DNA of 64,000 nucleotides from Microtetraspora glauca. Its GTDB lineage: Bacteria; Actinomycetota; Actinomycetes; Streptomycetales; Streptomycetaceae. Below the pieces are notes generated by a model. It was not told the origin of the DNA and did no database searches. It saw only the letters and a program-made list of their open reading frames with translations. The stretch lies in contig JOFO01000028.1 in assembly GCA_000721275.1 (NCBI GenBank), positions 39,436-103,435 of the forward strand, read 5' to 3'. How positions within the stretch are numbered: position 1 is the stretch's first letter; each line of letters opens with the position of its first letter. Shown in pieces: positions 1-11,928 of the stretch. The position numbers were made by a program, and so were the translations under genes.

Positions 1-455
1 ACCACGGCGACGGCGACGAGGTGTCCTTCCGGAACATCCGCGTCAAGCAGGGCGGCGGACAGCAGCCCGGCCCCCGCACGGGCGAGGTGAAGGGCGTGAA
101 CGGCAAGTGCCTCGACGTGGACGGCGCACAGACCGCCGACGGCACGAAGGTGCAGCTGTGGACGTGCAACGGGACCGCCGCCCAGCGGTGGACGGTGGCC
201 GGCGACGGCACCGTGAAGGCCCTCGGCAAGTGTCTGGACGTGTCCGGAGGCGGCAGCGCGGACGGCACGCGGATCCAGCTGTGGACGTGCAACGACAGCG
301 GCGCCCAGAAGTGGGCCCCGCAGACGAACGGCACAGTGCGCAATCCGCAGTCCGGGAAGTGCCTCGACGCCTCCGGCGGCGTCTGGAACGACGGCACGGC
401 GGTCCACCTGTGGACCTGCCACACCGGCCCCAACCAGAAATGGACCCTGCCCTGA
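1..455 (+). CDS. Secreted enzyme with C-terminal ricin-type lectin domain (3' part only)
   Basis: The gene enters from the left edge and its reading frame is open at base 3, so only the C-terminal part is visible. The first visible residues end in SFRNIRVKQ, which resembles the last strand of DUF1080 (3-keto-disaccharide hydrolase/GH16-like) domains. About 125 residues follow that form one ricin B-type beta-trefoil. Three repeats each carry a (V/I)(Q/H)LWTC strand and a QxW motif (QRW, QKW, QKW), with paired cysteines. Such domains bind sugars and are common at the end of secreted Streptomyces glycosidases. The lectin call is firm; the identity of the missing catalytic part is inferred from one short motif. 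Confidence 0.8.
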   Translation, partial: HGDGDEVSFRNIRVKQGGGQQPGPRTGEVKGVNGKCLDVDGAQTADGTKVQLWTCNGTAAQRWTVAGDGTVKALGKCLDVSGGGSADGTRIQLWTCNDSGAQKWAPQTNGTVRNPQSGKCLDASGGVWNDGTAVHLWTCHTGPNQKWTLP

Positions 456-487
456 CGTCGCGGGGTAGGTGGGTGAGCTGAAGGTGT

Positions 488-512
488 CGCCCGGCCGGAA
501 TCCGGCCGGGCG
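488..512. terminator. Hairpin between convergent genes
   Basis: A perfect 11-bp inverted repeat with a 3-base loop (AAT) lies between the ends of the lectin gene and the TerD-domain gene. It probably stops transcription from both sides. No U-tract is present, as is usual in Streptomyces. Confidence 0.65.
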
Positions 513-557
513 GCACCCGCTCGGTGGGTGCTGCGCCGGTGGCCCGGTGCGGCGGCA

Positions 558-1949
558 TCATGCGGTGTGCCGCAGCTTCAGCGACCAGTCCCCTTCCGCG
601 TCGGCGACTCTCACCAGCAGCGGACCCTCGGGCAGCGGCATCCGGTACTCCGGGCGCCTGTTCGTCTCGCTGATCAACGTCGTGTAGTCCCATGTGCCGC
701 GGGGGCGCGGCGTGTAGTACATCACGTCGACGTAGGCGGAGTCGGCCCTCTTCGGACGCAGCATGGCGGACAGCTCGCCGGCAGGCCCCCGGTGGAGCAG
801 CACGTCCCGTCCCCGGCCCGTTGCCCCGCGGCCCAGTTCCTCGACCACGCTCACCGGACGGAACGTAAGTCTCCACGGCCGGTCCTCGGCGCGGACACGC
901 AGAACCAGCGGGATGCGGCCGTCATGCCGCACCAGGGTGCGTCCCCGGAAGTCCTCCAGGCGCGTGTGGGCGAGCAGATCCAGGCCCGGCCTGCTGTCGT
1001 CGACCGCTTCCACCATGAAGGAGCCGTCGCCCGACCGCTCCGTGTCCACGACGAAGAACCCGGCCGGCAGGGGCTCGTCGACGGTGAACTCGGACGAGCC
1101 GCTGCCCTCCTTGACGAACGCCGGGAAGTCCTCGCCGAAGAGGGCCGCGGCGGATGCGTGCTCCTTGCACCTCTGGGCGGGAGGCTGCGCCTTGGCCGGA
1201 CGGGACGCCTGGGCCGTCACGGTCGCAGGTTGTGTGGGGGTGGGCGGTTCGGGTGCCGGGGCGGGTGGCTCCGGTGCCGGGTCCGGGCGCCGGGCGGGTG
1301 CGGCAGGCGCGGCCGGCGGCTGGACGTGCCGCTCGGGCAGTGGGACAGGGACCTCGGGCGCCGGGACCTTGGCCACGCCCTCGATGCGTACGGGACCGCG
1401 CCCGGGCGCCGCGGCCGGGACCTCTCCCGTGATGCCGTAGTCCTCCGCGAGGCCGGCGAGGCCGGAGTCGTACCCCTGGCCCACCGCCCGGAACCGCCAC
1501 GCGCCGTCCCGCCGGTAGTACTCCCCGAGGACGAACGTTGTCTCCGTCGTCACGTCCCCGACCTCGTACAGCGCCAGCTCCTCCCCCGTCACGGCGTTGA
1601 TCGTCCGGACGAGCAGCCGGGGTACGTGCCCGGACGTCTCCGCGTCGCCGGCGACGGCGATCACGATCCGCTGGACCCCCGGCTCGACACGTGCGGTGTC
1701 GATCTCCAGCCAGTCCGCGACGCGCCGCTCCCCGCTCGGCACCTGTCCGATCAGCCGCACCGCCCCGGAGGCATGTGCGCGCCGGTCACGGAAGACGACG
1801 TCGCCGTCGTCCCTGACACGGCCGGCCGCGTCCAGGAGCAGCACGGCGGTCTCGGCCGCCGACGTGCCGCCCGACGTCCCACGGACGACCGCGACCTTCC
1901 ACACCTGGCCGGATATCGGCAGGTGTCCCCCCTTGATGATCTGTGTCAC
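558..1949 (-). CDS. TerD-domain protein with proline-rich linker and extra C-terminal domain
   Basis: A 463-residue protein with a GTG start (GTGACACAG); the ribosome site is weak. Residues 1 to about 175 form a TerD domain of the tellurium-resistance/stress family: GGHLPISGQ near the start, a central GVQRIVIAVAG strand and an FVLGEYYRRDGAWRFRAVGQGY block close to the family consensus. TerD domains bind calcium and are usually about 190 residues. A low-complexity Pro/Ala linker (roughly 185-250) leads to an unrecognised beta-rich domain of about 200 residues that contains a single Cys. No other ter genes adjoin. The TerD call is firm; the role and the C-terminal domain are unknown. Confidence 0.8.
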   Translation of the reverse strand: MTQIIKGGHLPISGQVWKVAVVRGTSGGTSAAETAVLLLDAAGRVRDDGDVVFRDRRAHASGAVRLIGQVPSGERRVADWLEIDTARVEPGVQRIVIAVAGDAETSGHVPRLLVRTINAVTGEELALYEVGDVTTETTFVLGEYYRRDGAWRFRAVGQGYDSGLAGLAEDYGITGEVPAAAPGRGPVRIEGVAKVPAPEVPVPLPERHVQPPAAPAAPARRPDPAPEPPAPAPEPPTPTQPATVTAQASRPAKAQPPAQRCKEHASAAALFGEDFPAFVKEGSGSSEFTVDEPLPAGFFVVDTERSGDGSFMVEAVDDSRPGLDLLAHTRLEDFRGRTLVRHDGRIPLVLRVRAEDRPWRLTFRPVSVVEELGRGATGRGRDVLLHRGPAGELSAMLRPKRADSAYVDVMYYTPRPRGTWDYTTLISETNRRPEYRMPLPEGPLLVRVADAEGDWSLKLRHTA

Positions 1950-2116
1950 CGCGTCATGCTGACACGCACCACCAGGCGACGTCGACGGGCCGGATCCACT
2001 TCTGCCGACGGGGGATTTCCGCCATGTTCGTGATGCGGCCGGTTATTTGACGGGATCTCAGATGCGAGTGACACGAGTAATGCTAGCCTCCCCCCAACCA
2101 CAAGGGGGGGAACCGA

Positions 2117-3007
2117 GTGAGAAAGCTTCTGAGTTTCGCGTCCGTGCTGGCGTTCATGACCGGAATCGCCATGACCGCGACGACGCCCGCCCACGCCGCC
2201 ACCGACAGGAGCGGCGAGGAACGGCTCAGCATCCCGACCAGCAGTCCGTGCAGGGCGGGTCGCACCGTCATGCAGGGCATGGTCGCGGGGCCGGGCGGCC
2301 AGCTCTACATCATCTTCACCAGGCCGGGCGGAGACGAGCCCGTCCTGTCCAGGTGGCTGCGCGACGGCTCGACGTGGGACGCGAACAGCTGGACCTGCGC
2401 CGGGGCGCCGACCTCCATCCCCGCGCTCGGCCACGGCAACGACCTCGCCTACCACCCGGACTACCAGGGTCAGGGGCCTGCCTTGATCGCGACGCAGGGG
2501 AGCCAGTCGGCGTTCCCGAGCGACGATGTGACCATCGTCCGCCTGTCATCGTCGGGGGCCATCGGCGCGAGCGAGGTCGTCCATCTGCCCATCGGCAACA
2601 TCAGCGGTCTCTGCTACAGCGCGACGGCGGCCGGAGGGGCCGGCAAGTACGCCGCCCGCCGCGCGGGCAACCTGTGGACCCATCCCGGCGCCGGTTCGCT
2701 GACGAGCGGGTGGACGCTGGTGAAGACCAACCTGACCAGTCACGACAATCGTTCCGACCAGGGCATCGACTGCTCTGAGAACTACATCTGGAACACGAAG
2801 TCCATCAACAGCTCGACGCCCCTGAGCGGGTGGAACTGGGTGTACCAGTACAACTGGTCCGGGGGCGACGTGGAGAGCGACATCGGGATTCCCGGAAGGG
2901 AACTGGTCGACGAGATCGAGGACATCACCCACATCGGGAGTGACTTCTTCGTCGGCATCAACCGGAACGACGGCGCGAACGACTCCGTGAAGGTCTTCAT
3001 CCCGTGA
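2117..3007 (+). CDS. Secreted protein of unknown function
   Basis: A 296-residue protein. The GTG start is supported by an AGGGGGGG run 5 bases upstream. It begins with a classical signal peptide (RK, then a hydrophobic core, with cleavage expected after THPAHA-like residues near position 27). The mature protein is rich in Trp, Gly, Ser and Asp with regularly spaced short strands (AGPGGQLYIIF, VVHLPIGNISG, DITHIGSDFFVGI), suggesting a beta-propeller or similar sheet fold. I do not recognise a family. It diverges from the TerD-domain gene across a 167-base promoter region and ends just before a strong hairpin, so it is probably a single-gene unit. Confidence 0.7.
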   Translation: MRKLLSFASVLAFMTGIAMTATTPAHAATDRSGEERLSIPTSSPCRAGRTVMQGMVAGPGGQLYIIFTRPGGDEPVLSRWLRDGSTWDANSWTCAGAPTSIPALGHGNDLAYHPDYQGQGPALIATQGSQSAFPSDDVTIVRLSSSGAIGASEVVHLPIGNISGLCYSATAAGGAGKYAARRAGNLWTHPGAGSLTSGWTLVKTNLTSHDNRSDQGIDCSENYIWNTKSINSSTPLSGWNWVYQYNWSGGDVESDIGIPGRELVDEIEDITHIGSDFFVGINRNDGANDSVKVFIP

Positions 3008-3058
3008 CGTCCCTCCCACCGGGCGCCTGAGACGCGTCGCTGGGCGCCTCTGGGACGG

Positions 3059-3093
3059 GCCCGGTACCGGATGCGCGCGCCCCGGTACCGGGC
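3059..3093. terminator. Hairpin between convergent genes
   Basis: A perfect 12-bp inverted repeat (GCCCGGTACCGG and its complement) with an 11-base loop lies 50 bases after the secreted-protein stop and just before the end of the convergent STAS gene. Confidence 0.7.
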
Positions 3094-3102
3094 TTCACTG
3101 TT

Positions 3103-3531
3103 TCAGAGGGTTCGCTGTTTCACCCGGCGGTGCTCCGCCGCTGCGCCTGCTGCGTGGAGGAGGTGCTGAAGGGCCCGGGAGCAGTGCGCGAGGCTGAGGC
3201 GTCGGCCGTGCCGGGGCCACCAGTCCAGGACGGCCAGGAGCGCGGAGTCGCAGAAGGTGACCCGGGCGGTGTCCAGGACGAGGCCGGTGTATCCGGCGTC
3301 GGCGGCCGAGGCCAGCAGGGTCCGCAGCGGGGCGGCGCTGTAGTGGTCGATCTCCCCGGTGAGGTGGACGACCAGGGTGGCGCCGAGCGTGGTGCAGGAG
3401 GCGACGACTATGTCGCAGGGCGCGGCATCCGCGCCCGAGTCGTGCACGACGGGAGGGGCGGGGGTGACGAAAGGACCGGTCAGTATCGGAGCTGTGCTTG
3501 CGGTACTCACGCCTTCGACAACGCCGCCCAC
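3103..3531 (-). CDS. STAS-domain anti-anti-sigma factor-like protein
   Basis: A 142-residue protein, GTG start; a second GTG at 3510 is an equally possible start. Residues about 50-130 match a STAS domain: LVVHLTGEIDHYSAAPLRTL, then GLVLDTARVTFCDSALLAVL, where the Ser of the CDS motif is the residue phosphorylated by anti-sigma kinases in the SpoIIAA/RsbV family. These proteins release an alternative sigma factor from an RsbW-like kinase. No partner anti-sigma gene lies next to it, so its target cannot be deduced from context; RsbW-like ATPase and PP2C phosphatase genes occur elsewhere in the window. Downstream is the hairpin at 3059-3093. Confidence 0.8.
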   Translation of the reverse strand: MGGVVEGVSTASTAPILTGPFVTPAPPVVHDSGADAAPCDIVVASCTTLGATLVVHLTGEIDHYSAAPLRTLLASAADAGYTGLVLDTARVTFCDSALLAVLDWWPRHGRRLSLAHCSRALQHLLHAAGAAAEHRRVKQRTL

Positions 3532-3667
3532 CGCGCTGCGGGAACGGCGCCCGGCTCCTGTTCACCCCATCTGACCAGCGGTTATCCCCGAGAAGAGGGA
3601 AATCTGCCGGTAGCGGCGTGGTGCGTTTTCTTCGCCCTGGTGCCGCCGCTCGGGGCCCGCTCGCCCC

Positions 3668-4684
3668 TCACCCCTGAGCGCCGGTGCCGAGGCTCGCGCG
3701 GAGCCGCGCCGCCTCCTCGTCGAGGTGGTGCAGGAGGGCTTCGAGGGCGGGGGTGCGGGTGCGGTGGGCGGCTTCGGTGACGCCCACCGTGCGCCCCACC
3801 GAGGGAAGGTCGACCGGCAGCGCGGCGAGGTGCTCGTCGTCGCGCAGGACCAGTTCGGGCAGGAGCGCCACCATGTCGGTCTGGAGGAGCAGGGCCCGCA
3901 TGGTGAGGATGGAGGTGCACTCCACCCGTTCGGCGGGCAGTGGCAGCCCCCGGTCGACGAAGAGGGCGCTCAGTTCCTGGCGCAGGGCGGTCTGTTCGAC
4001 GGGCAGGATCCACGGGTGGGCGAGTGCGTCCGTGAGCGTCACGGCGCCTCCTGCCGTTCTTCCTGCCGTTCCCTCGGCCGCGCCTCCGGCCGTTCCGTCG
4101 GCCGATCCCTCGGCCGACGGAAGGGCCAGAAGCGGGTGTCCGGCGCGGACGGCGAGGCGGATGGGCTCGCGGTAGAGCATCCGCTGGCGGAGCGCGTCGC
4201 CGACGGCGGGGGCGGAGCCCACCCTGCCGACGATGAGGTCGAGTTCGCCGCCGAGCAGGGCCGGGTGGAGGACGTCGGGGGTGCCCTCGCGGACCACGAT
4301 GGTGAGCCGGGGGCGCTCCTTCTTGAGGCGGGCCACGGCCCGGGGCAGCAGGACGTTGGCGCCCGCGAGCAGGGTGCCCACGGTGACCGTGCCGTCCTGG
4401 CCCTCGCGCAGTCCGGTGAGGTGCTCCTTGGCCCGCCGGATCTCGGCGACCACCGCGCGGGCGTGGCCGACGAGTGCTTCACCGTAGACGGTGGGCCGCA
4501 TGCCGCGCGGGACGCGGACGAAGAGCGGGAGTTCGGCGATGGCCTCCAGTTCGTGCAGGGTGCGGGTGGCGGCGGGCTGGGTGAGGTGGAGGCTCTCCGC
4601 CGCCCGGATGACGCTTCCGTGGTCGTACACGGCGATGAGCAGGGTCAGGTGCCGGAACTTCAGCCGGCCGTCCAGGAGGTCCAT
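3668..4684 (-). CDS. LysR-type regulator, likely controls the divergent 3-hydroxyanthranilate operon
   Basis: About 338 residues. I chose the ATG at 4684 because GGAAGGAG lies 8 bases before it and the protein then begins MDLLDGRLKFRHL; the frame is open 60 bases further upstream. The N-terminal winged helix (residues 1-65, with HLTQPAATRTLHELE as recognition helix) is clear, followed by the LysR effector-binding domain. The gene diverges from the aldehyde dehydrogenase gene at 4871 with direct and inverted repeats between them, the usual layout for an aromatic-pathway activator. An odd Gly/Ala/Thr/Glu-rich insertion, encoded at about 4042-4121, interrupts the effector domain. The co-inducer is not known and could be kynurenine or an aminomuconate-type intermediate. 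Confidence 0.88.
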   Translation of the reverse strand: MDLLDGRLKFRHLTLLIAVYDHGSVIRAAESLHLTQPAATRTLHELEAIAELPLFVRVPRGMRPTVYGEALVGHARAVVAEIRRAKEHLTGLREGQDGTVTVGTLLAGANVLLPRAVARLKKERPRLTIVVREGTPDVLHPALLGGELDLIVGRVGSAPAVGDALRQRMLYREPIRLAVRAGHPLLALPSAEGSADGTAGGAAEGTAGRTAGGAVTLTDALAHPWILPVEQTALRQELSALFVDRGLPLPAERVECTSILTMRALLLQTDMVALLPELVLRDDEHLAALPVDLPSVGRTVGVTEAAHRTRTPALEALLHHLDEEAARLRASLGTGAQG

Positions 4685-4753
4685 CGCCGGGGCTCCTTCC
4701 GGGGAGGCGGTGGGGTGTCCGGGGCGCGGGCCGCGCCGTGACATACCGGAATT

Positions 4754-4794
4754 GCTATAGCTCTCGCACCGATCGGCATTGGATCGGCATAGCT
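4754..4794. promoter_or_regulatory. Putative LysR operator region between divergent genes
   Basis: The 186-base gap between the LysR gene and the operon is locally A/T-rich here. It holds the palindrome GCTATAGC (4754-4761), a direct repeat GATCGGCAT at 4771-4779 and 4782-4790 (11-bp period, one helical turn), and a second ATAGCT (4789-4794). The repeats fit a LysR activation site, but no promoter element can be assigned with confidence. Confidence 0.5.
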
Positions 4795-4870
4795 GGGTGG
4801 GCGCACTATACCGGCACGCCCCGGGGGTGAGTTTCGGACAGCTCCCGGCCCAGCAACGGAGGTCTGCAAG

Positions 4871-6301
4871 GTGAGTTCACCCGTGCGGCATTACACAGGA
4901 GGCGGGTTCGACGCGTCCGGCGTACCGTTCCCGCTCGTCGATCCGGTCACCGGCCGCACCGTCGGTGCGGTGCCGGAGGCGTCGCGGGAGCTGGTCGACC
5001 GGGCCGTGGCCGCGGCCCGAGCGGCGCTGCGCGGGCCGTGGGCCGCGTGGACTCCGGCGGAGCGCTCGCGGCTGCTGCACCGGATCGCCGACGGGATCGA
5101 GGCGCGCTTCGAGGAGTTCACCGCCGCCGAGTGCGCCGACACCGGCAAGCCCCGCGAGCTGGCCGCGACGGTCGACATCCCGCGCGCGATGGCCAATTTC
5201 CGCTCCTACGCGGATCTGCTGGCCGGGCGGAGCGAGCGGTCCTGGCACACCCCGACGCCCGACGGCCGGGGCGCGCTGAACTACACGGTGCGCAAGCCGC
5301 TCGGCGTCGTCGCGGTGGTCTCGCCGTGGAACCTGCCGCTGCTGCTGCTCACCTGGAAGGTCGCCCCGGCGCTCGCCACCGGCAACACGGTCGTCGCCAA
5401 GCCGTCCGAGCTGACCCCCGGCACGGCCTGTCTGCTGGCCGAGGTGATGGCGGACGCGGGCGTCCCCGCGGGCGTCTTCAACCTGGTGCACGGGCGGGGC
5501 CCGGGCGCGGCCGGGCAGTGGCTGACCGAGCATCCCGGGGTGGACGCCGTCGCCTTCACGGGGGCGTCCCGCACCGGTGTGGAGATCATGCGGGCGGCGG
5601 CGGACCGGCTGGCGCCGGTCTCGTTCGAGCTGGGCGGCAAGAACCCGGGCCTGGTCTTCGCGGACGCCGGCCTGGAGGAGGCGGTGGCGGGCACCCTGCG
5701 GTCCGCCTTCACCCACAGCGGTCAGGTCTGCCTGTGCACCGAGCGGGTGTACGTGGAGCGGCCGGTGTTCGACGCGTTCGCGGCGGCGCTGGCCGCCGGG
5801 GCGAAGGAGCTGTCCGGCTACGGGCCGATGGTGTCGGCCGCCCACCGCGACAAGGTCCTGGGGCACGTGGAGCGGGCCGTCGCGGACGGCGCCGAGGTGC
5901 TGGCGGGCGGCGGGGTGCCGCGCTTCGGGGACGGGCGGGACGGCGGCTTCTGGGTGGAGCCGACCGTGCTGGCCGGGCTACCGGAGGACCATCCGGCGGT
6001 CCGGGACGAGATCTTCGGCCCGGTCGTGCACCTGGCGCCGTTCGACACCGAGGAGGAGGCGCTGGCCCTCGCGAACGCCGGGCCGTACGGGCTGGCCGCC
6101 ACCGTGTGGACCAGCGACGTGCGCCGCGCCCACCGGGTCGCCCCGGCCCTCGACGTGGGCATCGCCTGGGTCAACACCTGGAACCTGCGCGACCTGCGCA
6201 CCCCGTTCGGCGGGGTGAAGGCGTCCGGCATCGGGCGCGAGGGCGGCGACCACTCCCTGGACTTCTTCTCGGAGCCGATGAACGTGTGCGTGAAGCTGTG
6301 A
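4871..6301 (+). CDS. 2-aminomuconate 6-semialdehyde dehydrogenase (ALDH family)
   Basis: A 476-residue NAD-dependent aldehyde dehydrogenase. The GTG start follows GGAGGT by 8 bases. The general base Glu253 (FELGGKNPG) and catalytic Cys287 (GQVCLC) are present, with the cofactor-binding SPWNLPLLL and FTGASRTG segments. The length is normal for the family. Its position as first gene of an operon with 3-hydroxyanthranilate dioxygenase and ACMS decarboxylase indicates oxidation of 2-aminomuconate 6-semialdehyde to 2-aminomuconate, as for AmnC/NbaE; the close relative 2-hydroxymuconic semialdehyde dehydrogenase uses the same fold. The stop overlaps the next start by 4 bases, so the two are translationally coupled. 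Confidence 0.9.
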   Translation: MSSPVRHYTGGGFDASGVPFPLVDPVTGRTVGAVPEASRELVDRAVAAARAALRGPWAAWTPAERSRLLHRIADGIEARFEEFTAAECADTGKPRELAATVDIPRAMANFRSYADLLAGRSERSWHTPTPDGRGALNYTVRKPLGVVAVVSPWNLPLLLLTWKVAPALATGNTVVAKPSELTPGTACLLAEVMADAGVPAGVFNLVHGRGPGAAGQWLTEHPGVDAVAFTGASRTGVEIMRAAADRLAPVSFELGGKNPGLVFADAGLEEAVAGTLRSAFTHSGQVCLCTERVYVERPVFDAFAAALAAGAKELSGYGPMVSAAHRDKVLGHVERAVADGAEVLAGGGVPRFGDGRDGGFWVEPTVLAGLPEDHPAVRDEIFGPVVHLAPFDTEEEALALANAGPYGLAATVWTSDVRRAHRVAPALDVGIAWVNTWNLRDLRTPFGGVKASGIGREGGDHSLDFFSEPMNVCVKL

Positions 6302-7115
6302 CGACGACACGGAACGACCCGGCGGTGCGGGACGCCGCCGAGCGCCTGGACCGGGCACGCCGCACCGGGGTGCCCTGCGCCCCCGTCCGGGACCTGCTGC
6401 CGGCCGGCGCCCTGGACGCGGCCTACGCCGTGCAGTCGCTGCTGACCGGGCGCCGGCTGGCCGAGGGGCGCCGGATCACCGGCTGGAAGGTCGGCCTGAC
6501 CTCGCCCGCCGTGCAGCGGCAGCTGGGCGTGGGCACCCCGGACTTCGGGGCCCTGTTCGACGACACCGCCGTGCCGGACGGCGCGGAGCTGCCGTGGGGG
6601 GCGGTGCTCCAGCCGAAGGCCGAGGCCGAGGTGGCGCTGGTCCTGGAGCGCGACCTGCCGCACGAGCGGCACACGGTGGCCGACGTGATCCGGGCGACCG
6701 CCTTCGCGCTGCCCGCCGTCGAGGTGGTCGGCAGCCGGATCCGCGACTGGGACATCACGGCCGTGGACACGGTCGCCGACAACGCCTCCAGCGGGGCGTA
6801 CGTGCTCGGCACCCGTCCGGTGCCGCTGCGGGACCTGGACCTGCGGACCGCCGGGATGGTGCTGGAGCGGCGCGGCGAGCCGGTGTCCACCGGCGCGGGC
6901 GTCGCCTGCCTCGGTCATCCGCTGCACGCCGCCGTCTGGCTGGCGGACACGCTCGTCCGGCTGGGCACGCCGCTGCGGGCCGGGGACACGGTGCTGACCG
7001 GGGCGCTCGGGCCGATGGCGGCGGTGGCGCCGGGCGACGTACTGGAGGCCCGTATCGACGGACTCGGTTCGGTGCGCGCGGCCTTCGGGCCGGCCGCCGC
7101 GGAAGGAGACCCCCG

Positions 7116-7119
<4 letters not shown>
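6298..7119 (+). CDS. 2-oxopent-4-enoate hydratase (2-keto-4-pentenoate hydratase family)
   Basis: A 273-residue protein whose GTG start overlaps the aldehyde dehydrogenase stop (GTGA). It belongs to the hydratase/decarboxylase branch of the fumarylacetoacetate hydrolase superfamily: [34 protein letters not shown] with the metal-binding acidic residues, and [14 protein letters not shown]. It is expected to add water to 2-oxopent-4-enoate, giving 4-hydroxy-2-oxovalerate for the aldolase encoded downstream. The paralogous gene that follows is the decarboxylase; in these pathways the two form a complex. I assigned hydratase here because of its [19 protein letters not shown] block, versus [20 protein letters not shown] in the neighbour; the two could be swapped. 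Confidence 0.82.
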
Positions 7120-9928
<2,809 letters not shown>

Positions 9929-9932
<4 letters not shown>

Positions 9933-10843
9933 AGGCCGCCGTCATCGGATCGGGCAACATCGGCACCGATCTCCTCATCAAGATCATCCGCGGTTCGGGG
10001 GCCGTGACCGCCGCCGCCATGATCGGCATAGACCCGGACTCGGACGGGCTCGCGCGGGCCCGCCGGCTCGGCGTCCCGACCAGCTCCGACGGCGTCGCCG
10101 GGCTGATCGCCCTGGACGGCTTCGACGGGATCGACGTCGTCTTCGACGCCACGTCGGCCGCCGCCCACCACCGCAACGCCGCCGCGCTCGCCCCGTACGG
10201 GAAGACCCTGATCGACCTCACCCCGGCGGCCCTCGGCCCCTACGTCGTCCCGTCGGTCAACCTCGACGAGCACCTGGACGCGCCCGACCTGAACATGGTC
10301 ACCTGCGGCGGGCAGGCCACCGTCCCGGTCGTCGCCGCCGTCTCCGCCGTCACCCCCGTCCACTACGCGGAGATCGTCGCCTCGATCGCCTCCCGGTCCG
10401 CCGGACCGGGCACCCGCGCCAACATCGACGAGTTCACCGAGACCACCGCCCGCGCCCTGGAGCGGGTCGGCGGCGCGGCCCGGGGCAAGGCCATCATCGT
10501 CCTCAACCCGGCCGAACCGGCGCTGCTCATGCGGGACACCGTGCACTGCCTCGTCGACGACGCCGACACCGGCCGGATCGCCGCGTCGGTGCGCGCGAAG
10601 GCCGCCGAGGTCGCCGCGTACGTCCCCGGCTACCGGCTCAAGCAGGAACCGCAGTTCCGGACGCTCGCCGCCGACGACCCGCTGGTCCGGCTCGGCGGCG
10701 GCGCCCGGCTCCTCGTCTCGGTCTACCTGGAGGTCGAGGGCGCCGCCCACCACCTCCCCGCCTACGCCGGGAACCTCGACATCATGACCGCCGCCGCGCT
10801 GCGCACCGCCGAGCGCCTGGCCGAACGGAGCACGGGCCGATGA
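9929..10843 (+). CDS. Acetaldehyde dehydrogenase (acylating)
   Basis: A 304-residue protein of the DmpF/BphJ/MhpF family (EC 1.2.1.10). GTG start with GAAGGAG 8 bases upstream, overlapping the ACMSD stop. Rossmann motif [14 protein letters not shown] at the N-terminus, [15 protein letters not shown], then [16 protein letters not shown], where the Cys is the catalytic thiol carrying the acetyl group. The length is usual. It converts acetaldehyde to acetyl-CoA in a channelled complex with the aldolase encoded next, whose start overlaps this stop. Confidence 0.95.
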
Positions 10844-11928
10844 CCCGCGTCTACGTCCAGGACGTCACCCTGCGGGACGGCATGCACGCTGTCTCCCACC
10901 GCTACACCCTCGACCAGGTACGAGCCGTCGCCGCCGCCCTGGAGGCGGCCGGCGTCGACGCCGTCGAGGTCGCGCACGGCGACGGCCTGTCCGGCTCCTC
11001 CGTCACCTACGGGCCCGGCGCCCACACCGACTGGGAGTGGCTGGAGGCGGCGGCCGAGGTCCTGGACCGGGCCCGGCTCACCACGCTGCTGCTGCCCGGC
11101 ATCGGCACCGCCGCCGACCTGCGCCGCGCCCACGCGCTCGGCGTCACGTCGGTCCGCGTCGCCACGCACTGCACCGAGGCGGACGTGTCCGCCCAGCACA
11201 TCGCGCTCGCCCGCGACCTCGGCATGGACGTCTCCGGCTTCCTGATGATGTCCCACCTCGCGCCGCCCGCCGAACTGGCCGCGCAGGCCCGGCTGATGGA
11301 GTCGTACGGCGCGCACTGCGTGTACGTCACCGACTCCGGCGGCCGGCTGACGATGGACGGCGTACGGGACCGGGTCCGCGCCTACCGGGACGTCCTCGAC
11401 CCGGCCACCGAGATCGGCGTCCACGCCCACCACAACCTCGGCCTCGGCGTCGCCAACAGCGTCGTGGCGGTGGAGGCGGGCGCGTACCGCGTCGACGCGT
11501 CCCTCGCCGGGCAGGGCGCGGGCGCGGGCAACGCCCCGCTGGAACCGGTGGTCGCGGTGTTCGACCTGATGGGCTGGGAGCACGGCTGCGACCTCTTCCC
11601 CCTGATGGACGCGGCCGAGGAGCTGGTCCGGCCGACGCAGGACCGGCCCGTGCGGGTCGACCGCGAGACCCTGACGCTCGGCTACGCCGGGGTGTACTCC
11701 AGCTTCCTGCGGCACGCGGAGGCGACGGCCGCCCGGCACGGGCTCGACACCCGGGATCTGCTCGTCGAGGCGGGCCGGCGGCGGCTGGTCGGCGGGCAGG
11801 AGGACCTGCTCGCGGACATCGCCCTGGACCTCGCCCCGGCGCCCGCCCGGCCCGCCGCCGGTGACGCCTCTCCCTCCCCCTCGCCCGCTCCCTCCGCCTC
11901 TCCCGACTCCGGAGCCCTCGCATGCTGA
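10840..11928 (+). CDS. 4-hydroxy-2-oxovalerate aldolase
   Basis: A 362-residue HMGL-like TIM-barrel aldolase (DmpG/BphI/MhpE type, EC 4.1.3.39) that splits 4-hydroxy-2-oxovalerate into pyruvate and acetaldehyde. Visible signatures are [15 protein letters not shown] with the catalytic Arg and metal-binding Asp, [11 protein letters not shown], and the metal-binding [13 protein letters not shown]. The last 20 residues form a low-complexity Ser/Pro tail. The ATG overlaps the dehydrogenase stop, consistent with a coupled complex. The gene end overlaps kynureninase by 7 bases. Confidence 0.95.
   Translation: MTRVYVQDVTLRDGMHAVSHRYTLDQVRAVAAALEAAGVDAVEVAHGDGLSGSSVTYGPGAHTDWEWLEAAAEVLDRARLTTLLLPGIGTAADLRRAHALGVTSVRVATHCTEADVSAQHIALARDLGMDVSGFLMMSHLAPPAELAAQARLMESYGAHCVYVTDSGGRLTMDGVRDRVRAYRDVLDPATEIGVHAHHNLGLGVANSVVAVEAGAYRVDASLAGQGAGAGNAPLEPVVAVFDLMGWEHGCDLFPLMDAAEELVRPTQDRPVRVDRETLTLGYAGVYSSFLRHAEATAARHGLDTRDLLVEAGRRRLVGGQEDLLADIALDLAPAPARPAAGDASPSPSPAPSASPDSGALAC

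Noticed and set aside
43..876. Long open frame on the minus strand opposite the lectin and TerD genes
   Set aside because: Arg/Pro-rich composition and full overlap with a real gene; a normal side effect of high G+C content.
5038..6297. Open frame in the +1 frame over the aldehyde dehydrogenase gene, continuous with the hydratase
   Set aside because: The upstream part is Arg/Gly-rich and out of frame with the clear dehydrogenase; only the part from the GTG at 6298 is a gene.
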